From NCBI RefSeq assembly GCF_006494365.1, contig NZ_VHIP01000009.1, positions 62,001 to 126,000 on the forward strand: a stretch of DNA of 64,000 bases. The letters run 5' to 3'. Origin of the DNA: Aestuariibacter sp. GS-14 (lineage in GTDB: Bacteria > Pseudomonadota > Gammaproteobacteria > Enterobacterales > Alteromonadaceae). A program made the position numbers and the translations under genes. Each line of letters begins with the position of its first letter. Within the stretch, counting starts at the first letter, position 1. Below, piece by piece: positions 1 to 8,365 of this stretch. The notes beneath the pieces were generated by a model. That model worked only from the letters and a program-made list of their open reading frames with translations, did no database searches and was not told the origin of the DNA.

Positions 1-182
1 AAAGCTACGCCCAAATCGATGCCAACGTGAGTTACGCGTTTAACGACCAACTGACTGTGTTTGTTGAAGGGATCAACATCACCGGCGAGAACCGTCGCGA
101 ACACGGCCGTACACGCAATCAACTGTGGTATCTGGAAGACTTAGGCGCCCGCTATCAGCTGGGTGTGCGGTATAACTTCTGA
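1..182 (+). CDS. TonB-dependent receptor, C-terminal end only
   Basis: The window opens inside this gene. The frame from base 3 encodes 59 residues before a TGA at 180-182. The last strands look like an outer-membrane beta-barrel (alternating residues, segment VFVEGINITGENRR, terminal LGVRYNF), and the protein ends in phenylalanine, the barrel-insertion signature. This is the usual end of TonB-dependent receptors, which import glycans or siderophores with energy from TonB/ExbBD. The plug domain and TonB box are outside the window, so the substrate cannot be told. The sapC and halogenase genes that follow are frequent companions of such receptors. It could be another barrel family, but the neighbours favour a TonB-dependent receptor. 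Confidence 0.75.
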   Translation, partial: SYAQIDANVSYAFNDQLTVFVEGINITGENRREHGRTRNQLWYLEDLGARYQLGVRYNF

Positions 183-256
183 TATCGTAGGCTGTAACAT
201 CGTTGCCGGGCACCTGCCCGGCTTCGTTGTTTATTTTTCTCCTGTCCGGACACACT

Positions 257-1021
257 ATGGCTACCTTACAATTACTTAATAATATTACCCATAAAGATCT
301 TCGTGTGCAGTCGCACTACAGCGCAACGTTTGGCGACAACATCAGCAGTGTACTGGTTTTCCCCACCGAATTTGACGCGCTGCATAAAGAATACCCCGTG
401 TTATTTCGCCGCCATGCCGAGCAAGGCATACAGGCCATTGCCCTACTGGGCCTCTGCGCTGGCGAAAACCTGTATTTAAACGAACACTATCCTCAGCCGC
501 CTGTAGCAGGCAGTTGGATGGCCCGCTACGTTCCCGGCCTGTTGGCTAAAGGCCCCTTCATGATTGGCTATCAACAACAAAGTGGGGCCAGCGAAGCGGT
601 GCTTCACGTCGACATGGACCACCCCAGAATAACCTACCCAATAAGCGACACAGAGAAGGATACGGGTAAACCGGTGTTTTTACCCAAAGGCGGTGAAAGC
701 GATTACCTGCAGCATATAGTGGCTATCCTTAATCGCCTGCATTTGGGGCAGCAGGAAGCCAAGGCGTTTTATGCCGAGCTGGACCGCCTGGGTTTACTTA
801 CGCCGGTGAATCTAGCCATCACGTTGTCCAACGGCGATAAACTGGAAATTCAGGGCCACGAAACCATTTGTAAAGACACCTTTGCCGCATTACCCGCTGA
901 CACACTTGCCATACTTCACCAAAAAGGCTGGCTGGCCTATGTGTATGCGATTCAATCGTCACTGCACAATTTGTCGTGGTTAATTGACATGAAAAACGCA
1001 TTGGAGCACAGCCGCTCATGA
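257..1021 (+). CDS. SapC family protein
   Basis: This 254-residue protein resembles the SapC family, named after a Campylobacter S-layer-associated protein. In marine and plant-associated Proteobacteria such genes sit between a TonB-dependent receptor and a tryptophan-halogenase-like gene. I chose ATG 257 (MATLQLLNN), because the upstream extension from 203 is not conserved in style and lies in the leader. There is no clear signal peptide. Visible landmarks are the segment around FPTEFDALHKEYPVLF near residues 35-52 and WMARYVPGLL near residue 90. It overlaps the next gene by 4 bp (ATGA), so the two are translationally coupled. Its biochemical role is not known; a part in glycan uptake is inferred from context only. 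Confidence 0.8.
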   Translation: MATLQLLNNITHKDLRVQSHYSATFGDNISSVLVFPTEFDALHKEYPVLFRRHAEQGIQAIALLGLCAGENLYLNEHYPQPPVAGSWMARYVPGLLAKGPFMIGYQQQSGASEAVLHVDMDHPRITYPISDTEKDTGKPVFLPKGGESDYLQHIVAILNRLHLGQQEAKAFYAELDRLGLLTPVNLAITLSNGDKLEIQGHETICKDTFAALPADTLAILHQKGWLAYVYAIQSSLHNLSWLIDMKNALEHSRS

Positions 1022-2529
1022 ACCATTCCCAGCCGAATCATTCAGCGCAAGCAACCAAACCCCATGTTGTCATAGCCGGTGGCGGTACTGCCGGATGGAT
1101 GACTGCCGCCGCGCTGGTAAAAAAGCTTGGCCCGCTGATCCGTATTACGTTAGTTGAATCGTCTGACATTCCCACCATTGGCGTTGGCGAAGCCACTATT
1201 CCGCCATTGCGGGTCTTTCATCAGCTATTGGGTATTAACGAAGCCGACTTCATGCGCGCCACGTCTGCTACCTTTAAACTGGGTATTGAATTTGCCAGTT
1301 TTGGCAAGCTCAACCAACGATACATTCACTCGTTTGGGCAAACTGGTCAATCGAGCTGGCTGGCTGAGTTTATTCATTTCTGGCGCGAAGGGCTGGACCG
1401 CGGCATCGCTACCGATTACGGCAGCTATTGCCTGGAACTGGCAGCGGCCAAAGCCAATAAGTTTTATACCTCTGCGCAAAACGCACCGCTGAATTACGCT
1501 TATCACTTAGATGCGGGTGCCTACGCCACGTTTTTGAAACGCTTGTCGGTGCAGGCAGGCGTTAAGCATGTAGTAGATACCATAGAGCAGGTAACACTAA
1601 ACGACACGGGCAATATTGATGCATTGAAGCTCGCACAGTCGGGCAATTTACAGGGTGATCTGTTTATCGATTGCACCGGCTTTCGCTCGCGGCTGATGGG
1701 CGAGGCATTGAACGTAGGCTACGAAGACTGGTCACACTGGCTGTTTTGCGACCGCGCGCTGGCAGTGCAAACCGAACTCGCGCCACCACTAAAGCCTTAC
1801 ACGGTAGCCAGTGCCCACAGAGCTGGCTGGCGCTGGGAAATTCCGCTGCAACATCGCATGGGCAATGGCTTTGTGTACAGCAGCCAGTTTCTAGACGACC
1901 ACGCAGCGCGTGACACCTTCAGCAAAGCACTAAGCAATAAACCATTACAGGAGATACGCGCATTACAGTTTACCACCGGCCGACGCTTAAAAGCCTGGCA
2001 TAAAAACTGTGTGGCAATTGGCTTGTCCAGCGGTTTCGTGGAGCCCATGGAATCCACCAGTATTCACCTGATCGTAATGGGCATTACCCGGCTTATGCAG
2101 TTGTTCCCCTACTCGGGTAACACTCAGCATTTGCAGGACGAATACAATGCGCAAACGCAAACGGAGCTTGAGCGTATCCGCGACTTTATTGTGTTGCACT
2201 ATCACGTAACCCAGCGCGAAGACTCGGCGTTTTGGCGTGCCTGTAAAAACATGCGCATCCCCGACTCACTGGCCGAACGTATTGAGTTGTTCACAGAGCA
2301 CGGCCATGCCTTTCAGAAAGCCAGCGAATTGTTTCGGGTAGATTCCTGGTCTCAGGTCATGTTGGGTCAGGGTATATTGCCGCAAAACTGGCATCCGGCA
2401 GCGAAAATGATGAGTGACGAACAGTTAGCCGGGGCACTCAAAAAAGGCCAGATGGAAATCAGTCAGCGCGTGGCACAACTGCCGGAACACGGTGCGTTTG
2501 TGGGTCAGTATTGCGGGATTGGGATGTAG
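1018..2529 (+). CDS. Flavin-dependent tryptophan halogenase-like protein
   Basis: This 503-residue protein belongs to the flavin-dependent halogenase family (PrnA/RebH-like), which uses FADH2, oxygen and halide to make HOCl and halogenate an aromatic substrate. The FAD-binding motif GGGTAGW is at residues 21-27. A lysine at residue 87 (ATFKLG) is placed like the catalytic lysine of PrnA. The halogenase signature WxWxIP is intact at residues 271-276 (WRWEIP). Length matches the family. It is coupled to sapC by a 4-bp overlap, downstream of a TonB-dependent receptor. Such receptor-linked halogenases are common in Alteromonadales and Caulobacterales, but their substrates are largely unassigned, so free tryptophan is not certain. 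A reduced-flavin supplier is not seen nearby. Confidence 0.88.
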   Translation: MNHSQPNHSAQATKPHVVIAGGGTAGWMTAAALVKKLGPLIRITLVESSDIPTIGVGEATIPPLRVFHQLLGINEADFMRATSATFKLGIEFASFGKLNQRYIHSFGQTGQSSWLAEFIHFWREGLDRGIATDYGSYCLELAAAKANKFYTSAQNAPLNYAYHLDAGAYATFLKRLSVQAGVKHVVDTIEQVTLNDTGNIDALKLAQSGNLQGDLFIDCTGFRSRLMGEALNVGYEDWSHWLFCDRALAVQTELAPPLKPYTVASAHRAGWRWEIPLQHRMGNGFVYSSQFLDDHAARDTFSKALSNKPLQEIRALQFTTGRRLKAWHKNCVAIGLSSGFVEPMESTSIHLIVMGITRLMQLFPYSGNTQHLQDEYNAQTQTELERIRDFIVLHYHVTQREDSAFWRACKNMRIPDSLAERIELFTEHGHAFQKASELFRVDSWSQVMLGQGILPQNWHPAAKMMSDEQLAGALKKGQMEISQRVAQLPEHGAFVGQYCGIGM

Positions 2530-2829
2530 ATGAAGATTGGGCGGTGGCCAATAATGTAGCCTGTAACTTAGAACGTAACATAGCGTAAATTCAGATAATA
2601 AGTTCAGCACATAATTGAAATATTGCGGCGAAGAGGCCGCCCTGGTTGTGCACCTAGCATAACGGCTTAACAGTTGTCACTGGACGCGGCGTGCTTGCCA
2701 TCCCAAAACAGCACCGTAGCCGTGACCCAGGACGGCATCCTAGCCGTCATCCCAGAATCGCCCCCTAAACCGTCATCCCAGAATCGCTCAGCGATATCTG
2801 GGATCTCCAACGTTACCCTATCAGCCTAG
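2530..2829. other. Convergent intergenic region
   Basis: This 300-bp stretch separates two converging genes. It holds a small GC hairpin at 2625-2640 (GCGGC/GCCGC) that may help end transcription of the halogenase operon, then the REP-like units at 2745-2804. I see no convincing coding frame or U-rich terminator. Confidence 0.6.
2745..2804. repeat. REP-like palindromic repeat, one full and one partial unit
   Basis: The 16-base string CGTCATCCCAGAATCG occurs at 2745-2760 and again at 2771-2786. The second copy continues into a hairpin at 2775-2804: arms ATCCCAGA/TCTGGGAT and ATCGC/GCGAT around a TCA loop with one bulged A. The same hairpin, inverted, is at 7126-7155. It lies between the convergent ends of the halogenase and TPR lipoprotein genes, the usual place for repetitive extragenic palindromes. 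Confidence 0.75.
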
Positions 2830-4182
2830 TCATTGCCCCAGCGGATGCTTGATCAGATAATTCGCCACTGCAAATTCATAAAATTGAGCGATGTTCAGCG
2901 CTTGTATACGAGGCCAGTATTTTGCCGCGGCCTCTGGCCCTTGCTTCCCCAAGTGCTGTAATGCGGCAATAAACAGCGCCTCAGATTGCTCACACCGATC
3001 TGTGGAGTAGTCGAGTAGTTGCGCTTCGCTTATTTTACCTTTAGCGAAATCCAGCATATGAATGTGCCACTCATCAAGCTTGTATTCACCTTCTATGGTA
3101 GACAGCAAACGTTGTCGGGTAGCCTCATCACCGAGCATGGAGTAACTCATTGCCCCGTATACAACACCATAAAAATTCGAGTCATCATTTTCCCGGTAAA
3201 CGTTCGCGAGTTGGGTTACTTTCTCCCAGTTTCCAACCGCAATACTGGCAAATATTTTGGTCTGTAAAATGAGCGCTTTAGCATTGTCAGGATCTAATCC
3301 GGTATCATTCAGGATCTTATTTAATTTCTGATCCCACAAGTACATTTCAAACAAAAAATCGCTATTAGTAGCATCTAACTTGGCAGCTTTGCTGGCGGCA
3401 AATGTTGCCAGGGTATATTTACCCTGAAAACGCAACGCTTCAGCCAGTTGTGACTGATAAAGCGCATTGTCGGGTACCAGCTTAGTGAGGCGACCGGCTT
3501 CACTGGCCACCTCACTGAAGGCATTGCCAATCTCGCCTTTGCACTGCTGTGCTTCCAGGTAACTGGTGCGATAGTGCACCCAGTCAGACAAGAGCTCGGG
3601 TTCTTCGTTGTTCCGTTTCAATCCTGTTGCTGCAACAAAATTTGCCAGTTCTAGCTTGTCCTGCTGGTAATAGAGATACGCCAACGCAATGTACGCGTTA
3701 ATGAAAAAAGGATTATCCTGCAGACTCTGCTGTAGCATTTTGGTTTTCTCCGAATCACTTTGTGGTGGAGAAATCAGGAATTGCACATACACCGGTGGCG
3801 CCACGTCAAGCGTCGCTAAGAATGGATGTTGTTTATAAAATACCTGCCATTTGTCCAGATCATAATGCTTATCAACAAAACCCTTTTTAAGGTTTAAGCG
3901 ATAGTATTGAAAGGCAAAATAGCGATCTGTTGGTGCCAGTTGCAGACCTTTTCTAAGATTAGACTGCAGCTTACTAAGCAAGGTTAAATCGGGCTCTTCA
4001 TCAAACGTGGCTAACTGATAAGCCACCAGTTTCTGCAGCGCCTCGGTGTCTTTGGGATATTGCTGAACGTTTTGCAGCAACGTCTGTTCTTCAGCAGAGA
4101 CATAGCTGACCTCTGGTGTCGTAGACGAACAGGCGCTCAGTAACATAACGCTGGCCACCAGCACAAATTGAATAGACTTCAT
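2830..4182 (-). CDS. TPR-containing lipoprotein
   Basis: This 450-residue protein begins with a lipoprotein signal (MKSIQFVLVASVMLLSACSS; cysteine at residue 18), so I chose the ATG at 4182 rather than longer frames that overlap the upstream gene. The body is alpha-helical with tetratricopeptide-like pairs, for example NAYIALAYLYYQQDKLELA and ALYQSQLAEALRFQGKYTLA. It starts 10 bp after the stop of the DUF3857/transglutaminase gene, so the two form an operon. TPR lipoproteins usually act as scaffolds at the membrane, and pairing with the upstream secreted protein suggests a shared periplasmic complex, but the function is unknown. Confidence 0.7.
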   Translation of the reverse strand: MKSIQFVLVASVMLLSACSSTTPEVSYVSAEEQTLLQNVQQYPKDTEALQKLVAYQLATFDEEPDLTLLSKLQSNLRKGLQLAPTDRYFAFQYYRLNLKKGFVDKHYDLDKWQVFYKQHPFLATLDVAPPVYVQFLISPPQSDSEKTKMLQQSLQDNPFFINAYIALAYLYYQQDKLELANFVAATGLKRNNEEPELLSDWVHYRTSYLEAQQCKGEIGNAFSEVASEAGRLTKLVPDNALYQSQLAEALRFQGKYTLATFAASKAAKLDATNSDFLFEMYLWDQKLNKILNDTGLDPDNAKALILQTKIFASIAVGNWEKVTQLANVYRENDDSNFYGVVYGAMSYSMLGDEATRQRLLSTIEGEYKLDEWHIHMLDFAKGKISEAQLLDYSTDRCEQSEALFIAALQHLGKQGPEAAAKYWPRIQALNIAQFYEFAVANYLIKHPLGQ

Positions 4183-4192
4183 CGTATTGTCC

Positions 4193-6382
4193 TTAATACT
4201 GATAACCGAGCGCTTCTGCACGTTTAAAGGCAGAATCAGAGGCTTCATCATTGCCATTGAAGCCCTGCACTATACCTAACAGGTACTGCACTTCGCCGTT
4301 GTCCTGATGTCCCGCCGCCAGCGCTTTTATGTACTCCAGTGCGTGCTCAAATTCAGCATTGTCGAGCATTGCTCTGGACCGGGCTATTTTATCTTCCAGG
4401 CTGACATCATCGTTTACAGAAGGTTTAGCCAGGATTTTTTCAAACACAAACATGCTCTCACTTTGCTTTTGAAATGCGTCGATAGCAGCATAAAAATCAG
4501 GGTAATCTTCCGCAGAAATCGTTTGAGCAAATAATACAAACGTTGTTTTAGCGATGACCTTGTCATCATTGGCTTCAGCTGTGTGAGTGACTTCAAAATA
4601 CGGATTCTGGAAGTTCCTCGCCATATTCTGATTAACCAGCCTGGCCTTATCCCAGGGAGAAGGATAAACCGACTCAATATTCACAGTGATAGGCACCTGA
4701 ATGTGCAAGCCCTGTTGTCGGCTTGCCGGTGGCTCCATGGTTGAAAACCCGGTAAATACCTTCAATATCTGGCTGTATCCCATTGAATAGTGGAAGTTTA
4801 CAATCTCATCACCCAGAGTGAGCAGATTATTAAACTCGCCGCTTACCACGAAAGGCGTTGAGATATCGGCGGGATCTGACGCCACGTAAGAAGATACCCG
4901 GTTATCATGCGCAAATGGCGAAAGTAACTGTTCAATTACCATCAGCTTCTCTGGAGAATACTGATAGTAATTTCGCAGATTGGTTTCTACGTCTCCGTTA
5001 AAGGCCATTTTCACATCGATACCAATTTGCTTATCCTCTACCCGGTAATCGATGTTTACGTTAGCCACGTTATCTTCTGGCTGAATCGCCGGAATCTTCA
5101 CCAGCCGCCCTTTCTTACCATCTACAACAAACGTGGTTCGATCGCCAAACTGAGCAGTAATGCCTGGGAAAGTACCCGTTTGCCCACTGGTATCCAGCCA
5201 GTAGCCACCGTCTTTCGAGTCCACATAAGTAATCATGTGATTAAAATCAAGAACCGGCAGATCATCGAAAATCAGGTTGCCGTTGTACGTGTTTATCAGC
5301 GCAGGGAATGCTTGTACGCCCCCTTCTTTTAGCAAGGCAATAATCAGCGTGGTTTGGTCTTTACAATCACCATAAGCATTGTTGAGTACTTCTTCAGCGG
5401 TATGCGGCTGATAACCGCCGCGGTTAACGTGCGCCCCAATATAACGCACATTTTTCTGCACATATTCAAATACCGCTTTAACCTTTTCACGCTCACTGTT
5501 TAAAGCCGCAAACAATTTACTCGCCAGCTCAGAAATATTCTGTGCTTTTACTTGTGTGGGAGTAAACATGTCCGCATACCAGTCATCAATGGTTTGCCAA
5601 TCGTTCATCGTTGAAACATATACAGCAGGCTGCATGTCGTCGATGGGCGGCATACCTGATTCAACTTCGATTCCATCCAGATCGGTCATTTGCCATACGT
5701 ACTGAACATTTCCGTCTTTTTTAGTGATAACAGGGGCAATATCAGTATTGCGATTCTTGGTGTAGAACGGGGTACTGGCCGGTAGGGTGAGTGTATTGGT
5801 CGATTCCAGAATGGGATCAATTCTCAACCAATTTTTTTGCGGCAGAAATTTGATATACCGAAAACCAACAGATGAATACCACTGTCCCTCAACAATCGGC
5901 TTGGTTTGTTCTTCATATATCTGATATTCAATGATATTCCCAACCTTTAGCTGCGGAACGGCAAATTCAATTTGCTTCATATCATCAAGGTAATCATCGG
6001 AGTTGGCAGATACTTCCGAGATTGCATCCTTTTGCATCTCGAATATCTGTCCATCCGGTGTAATTACCCGGGCAAACTCAATTTTGCTGTTGTGATAATA
6101 GGCGTTAAAAGAATTAACCAGTTTCGAGTAATCCGACACGGCTTCTTCATTGGTGAGATAAATGGCCCGGTAAAAGCGCGCTGTTTCAAACAGCTTGTCG
6201 TTTACATTTACCTGATTGCGGCGACTGAGCAATACTGCGCCATGTTTGGCAAAGGGTTCGGCCCTGCTCTTCAGGCTTAACAATGTCGCTTTATCCGGCC
6301 CAATACTGTTAGGATTTGCTATCGCGTGTCCGGCTAAACAATACATTACCAACGCTACAGCCAAACAGAATTTAACTACCAT
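4193..6382 (-). CDS. Secreted DUF3857 / transglutaminase-like protein
   Basis: A 729-residue protein with an N-terminal signal peptide ending near residue 22. Residues about 60-230 resemble DUF3857, and about 270-400 form a transglutaminase-like core with an apparently intact Cys-His-Asp triad: Cys340 (AYGDCKDQTT), His382 (DFNHMITYVD) and Asp397 (YWLDTSG). A C-terminal segment near residues 660-725 resembles TPR helices. Bacterial proteins of this type are thought to be periplasmic, with protease- or amidase-like chemistry, but substrates are not established. It is the first gene of an operon with the TPR lipoprotein 10 bp downstream. Confidence 0.82.
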   Translation of the reverse strand: MVVKFCLAVALVMYCLAGHAIANPNSIGPDKATLLSLKSRAEPFAKHGAVLLSRRNQVNVNDKLFETARFYRAIYLTNEEAVSDYSKLVNSFNAYYHNSKIEFARVITPDGQIFEMQKDAISEVSANSDDYLDDMKQIEFAVPQLKVGNIIEYQIYEEQTKPIVEGQWYSSVGFRYIKFLPQKNWLRIDPILESTNTLTLPASTPFYTKNRNTDIAPVITKKDGNVQYVWQMTDLDGIEVESGMPPIDDMQPAVYVSTMNDWQTIDDWYADMFTPTQVKAQNISELASKLFAALNSEREKVKAVFEYVQKNVRYIGAHVNRGGYQPHTAEEVLNNAYGDCKDQTTLIIALLKEGGVQAFPALINTYNGNLIFDDLPVLDFNHMITYVDSKDGGYWLDTSGQTGTFPGITAQFGDRTTFVVDGKKGRLVKIPAIQPEDNVANVNIDYRVEDKQIGIDVKMAFNGDVETNLRNYYQYSPEKLMVIEQLLSPFAHDNRVSSYVASDPADISTPFVVSGEFNNLLTLGDEIVNFHYSMGYSQILKVFTGFSTMEPPASRQQGLHIQVPITVNIESVYPSPWDKARLVNQNMARNFQNPYFEVTHTAEANDDKVIAKTTFVLFAQTISAEDYPDFYAAIDAFQKQSESMFVFEKILAKPSVNDDVSLEDKIARSRAMLDNAEFEHALEYIKALAAGHQDNGEVQYLLGIVQGFNGNDEASDSAFKRAEALGYQY

Positions 6383-6403
6383 CCTTTCTTTCCTTGTAGA
6401 GGT

Positions 6404-6523
6404 TTAAGTACTGATGCTAACAGGTTTTTGGGTACCTTTGGAAGCTGCAAGCAACATCTGTTCACCCGCTTTAAAATCGACCATCACAACATGCGGGCAA
6501 TCTTTAATAGCCACACCAGATGG
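6404..6523 (-). pseudogene. Possible C-terminal remnant of a lost gene
   Basis: The minus strand between the TonB-domain lipoprotein and the DUF3857 gene holds a 39-codon open stretch that reads like real protein (AIKDCPHVVMVDFKAGEQ, then a short tail and a TAA). It follows directly on an in-frame TAG at 6524-6526. Upstream of the TAG the same frame continues with FQYPFRLNGALTG. No start codon with a good ribosome site is visible. I do not recognise the family. It may be a decayed gene end or chance. Confidence 0.25.
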
Positions 6524-6635
6524 CTACCCTGTTAGCGCACCATTCAGTCGAAACGGGTACTGAAATTTAGTGCTATTTCCGCCACGGCATGGCCAGTATT
6601 ACTTTACGAAACTGCGTTAAACAAAAACGCCGCCC

Positions 6636-6986
6636 CTATTTCTCAGCTTCTTCAGATTGAAATTCAAGATGCACCCATTGCCCAACTTGCCTGACCGGCT
6701 TTCCGTTTTCGATCTTCAAACGGTATTTCCATTTCGATAGGGTCAGGACTGCCTGTTGCTCAAATGCCTTTGAACCGGAAGAGGCAACAACCTGAATATT
6801 GTCAGTTGTGCCGGTTTCCGTAATGTCGAATAACAATTCTACCCAACCGGTATCCGGTTCATTTACAAGGGGTTCAGTGATGTAGGATGGTGACGGTATG
6901 CCTGTTGTATTTAAATTTGAGTTAGGAGTGGCAGAACATGCCAATATCAGAAATAAAGATACAACAATAAACATGCTTTTGGTCAT
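6636..6986 (-). CDS. Small lipoprotein with TonB C-terminal domain
   Basis: This 116-residue protein starts with a lipoprotein-type signal (MTKSMFIVVSLFLILACSA). That favours the ATG at 6986 over the one at 7013; a GGATGG stretch precedes it. Residues about 45-110 match the TonB C-terminal fold: the pattern GWVELLFDITETGTTDNIQVV, then KAFEQQAVLTLSKWKY. Unlike true TonB it has no anchored proline-rich arm. It stands alone, far from exbB/exbD. Such short TonB-domain proteins may bind periplasmic or outer-membrane partners, but I see no sign of the role here. Similar architecture recurs at 23371-23769. Confidence 0.7.
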   Translation of the reverse strand: MTKSMFIVVSLFLILACSATPNSNLNTTGIPSPSYITEPLVNEPDTGWVELLFDITETGTTDNIQVVASSGSKAFEQQAVLTLSKWKYRLKIENGKPVRQVGQWVHLEFQSEEAEK

Positions 6987-7125
6987 AGTTCCATCCAGAA
7001 AATACCTGTCCATTACTTGTAGTAATTTACCGGAACAAGTTGATTATTGCCTATCAAAATGTACAGCATTTGGTGTTCCTCGTTTTATTCAGAGTAGATT
7101 CTGGCTGAGTCGCTTTTCTTGCGAG

Positions 7126-7155
7126 ATCCCTGATATCGCTGCGCGATTCAGGGAT
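7126..7155. repeat. REP-like hairpin, inverted copy
   Basis: Arms ATCCCTGA/TCAGGGAT and ATCGC/GCGAT surround a TGC loop with one bulged T. It is the reverse-oriented relative of the hairpin at 2775-2804; the only stem difference is an A-T pair exchanged for T-A. It lies just beyond the 3' end of the xylanase gene and may protect or end that mRNA. Confidence 0.75.
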
Positions 7156-7180
7156 GACGGGATAGGAAAATTGAGGGCTA

Positions 7181-8365
7181 CTACTTAATATGCTGTATTA
7201 TCGCGTCATACGCTGGCTTCGGGCGACCATGGCGGTCGAACAGTAGCGGGTGGTCGGTACGACCGCGAATCGGCCAGTTGTTTCGCCACGAGTCGGCGTC
7301 TGTGGTACCCCAAAAAGTCACTCTGTTAATGCTATCGGCATGTTTAAGAAACAGCGTGAACAGTTGTTGATACAGGCTGGCAAGCTGCTGTTGCTGTGCG
7401 GCTGGCAAACCATTTGTATAAGGATCAAACACCGGGTGAGCAGCAAAGCTCTGGCTGATGTCTGCACCGTTAAAGGCATCGTCTGGCAGTGGCAATACCG
7501 ATATATCCAATTCGGTAATGGCAACCGCTACACCAGCTTGTTTCAGCGAAAGAATACTCTGCTCAATATCTGCCAACGATGGATAAAACAGAGAATAGTG
7601 GCCCTGCATGCCCACCGCATCTACCTTAATACCCACTGCTGCCAATTGTTTTACCAGCCTCACAGCACCGGCCACTTTGGCGGGCTTATACAGGTTGAAG
7701 TCGTTGTAATACAACTGCGCACCTGGGTCGGCTTCCCTGGCAAAGCGAAATGCGTACACTAAAAAATCATCGCCGATGATTCGCCGCCACGGCGTATCAC
7801 GCAACGTTCCATCTTCATTCAGGGCTTCATTAACCACGTCCCATCCGTACACCTTGCCCTTGTAACGCCCAACCAGTGTGTGAATATGTTCACGTAAACG
7901 ATTGAGTAATGTGTCACGACTTACCGGATTACCCTGCTCATCCTCAAACACCCAGCCTGGCGTTTGCTGATGCCAAACCAGTGTATGACCTATCACACTG
8001 GCTTTGCATTGCTCAGCAAGGGCAATCAGCTCATCGGCCATGGCAAAATTAAATTGCCCGGGCGCAGGCTGAATGTGCTGCCACTTCATCGCATTTTCAG
8101 CCGTAAACGCATTAAACTCCCGGCACAATAATGTACTTGTTGCAGGGCGCTCCCCCATCAAGTCATGAGACTTGATGGCGGTGCCAATCAGAAAACTATT
8201 CTGATACTGCTGGGCTATCCCCTTAGGTGCAGTGCTTTGAGGAGCGCCCTCCCTGGGTGACGAGTCTTCATGAGTTGTGCCCACAGGTGCAGCAAAAGCC
8301 ACACCTGATATTACCCACAACAACGCCGAGCAGAGCGTCAGTGGTTTTTTCAGCAAATTGTTCAT
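7181..8365 (-). CDS. Endo-1,4-beta-xylanase, GH10
   Basis: A 394-residue secreted glycoside hydrolase family 10 enzyme that cuts internal beta-1,4 bonds of xylan with retention. A signal peptide ends near AFA-AP (residue 26). Family motifs are clear: NAMKWQHIQP (91-100), HTLVWHQQTP (127-136), the acid/base Glu180 in WDVVNEAL, NDFN (221-224) and the nucleophile Glu285 in ITELDI. It is a single catalytic domain with no carbohydrate-binding module. Its ATG follows the TAA of the GH3 gene with no gap, and there is no strong ribosome site of its own, so translation is probably coupled. Together they would degrade xylan to xylose. A REP-like hairpin lies downstream. Confidence 0.95.
   Translation of the reverse strand: MNNLLKKPLTLCSALLWVISGVAFAAPVGTTHEDSSPREGAPQSTAPKGIAQQYQNSFLIGTAIKSHDLMGERPATSTLLCREFNAFTAENAMKWQHIQPAPGQFNFAMADELIALAEQCKASVIGHTLVWHQQTPGWVFEDEQGNPVSRDTLLNRLREHIHTLVGRYKGKVYGWDVVNEALNEDGTLRDTPWRRIIGDDFLVYAFRFAREADPGAQLYYNDFNLYKPAKVAGAVRLVKQLAAVGIKVDAVGMQGHYSLFYPSLADIEQSILSLKQAGVAVAITELDISVLPLPDDAFNGADISQSFAAHPVFDPYTNGLPAAQQQQLASLYQQLFTLFLKHADSINRVTFWGTTDADSWRNNWPIRGRTDHPLLFDRHGRPKPAYDAIIQHIK

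Noticed and set aside
7250-7762. 170-codon open frame opposite the xylanase
   Set aside because: Fully inside the GH10 gene on the other strand, with no family resemblance.
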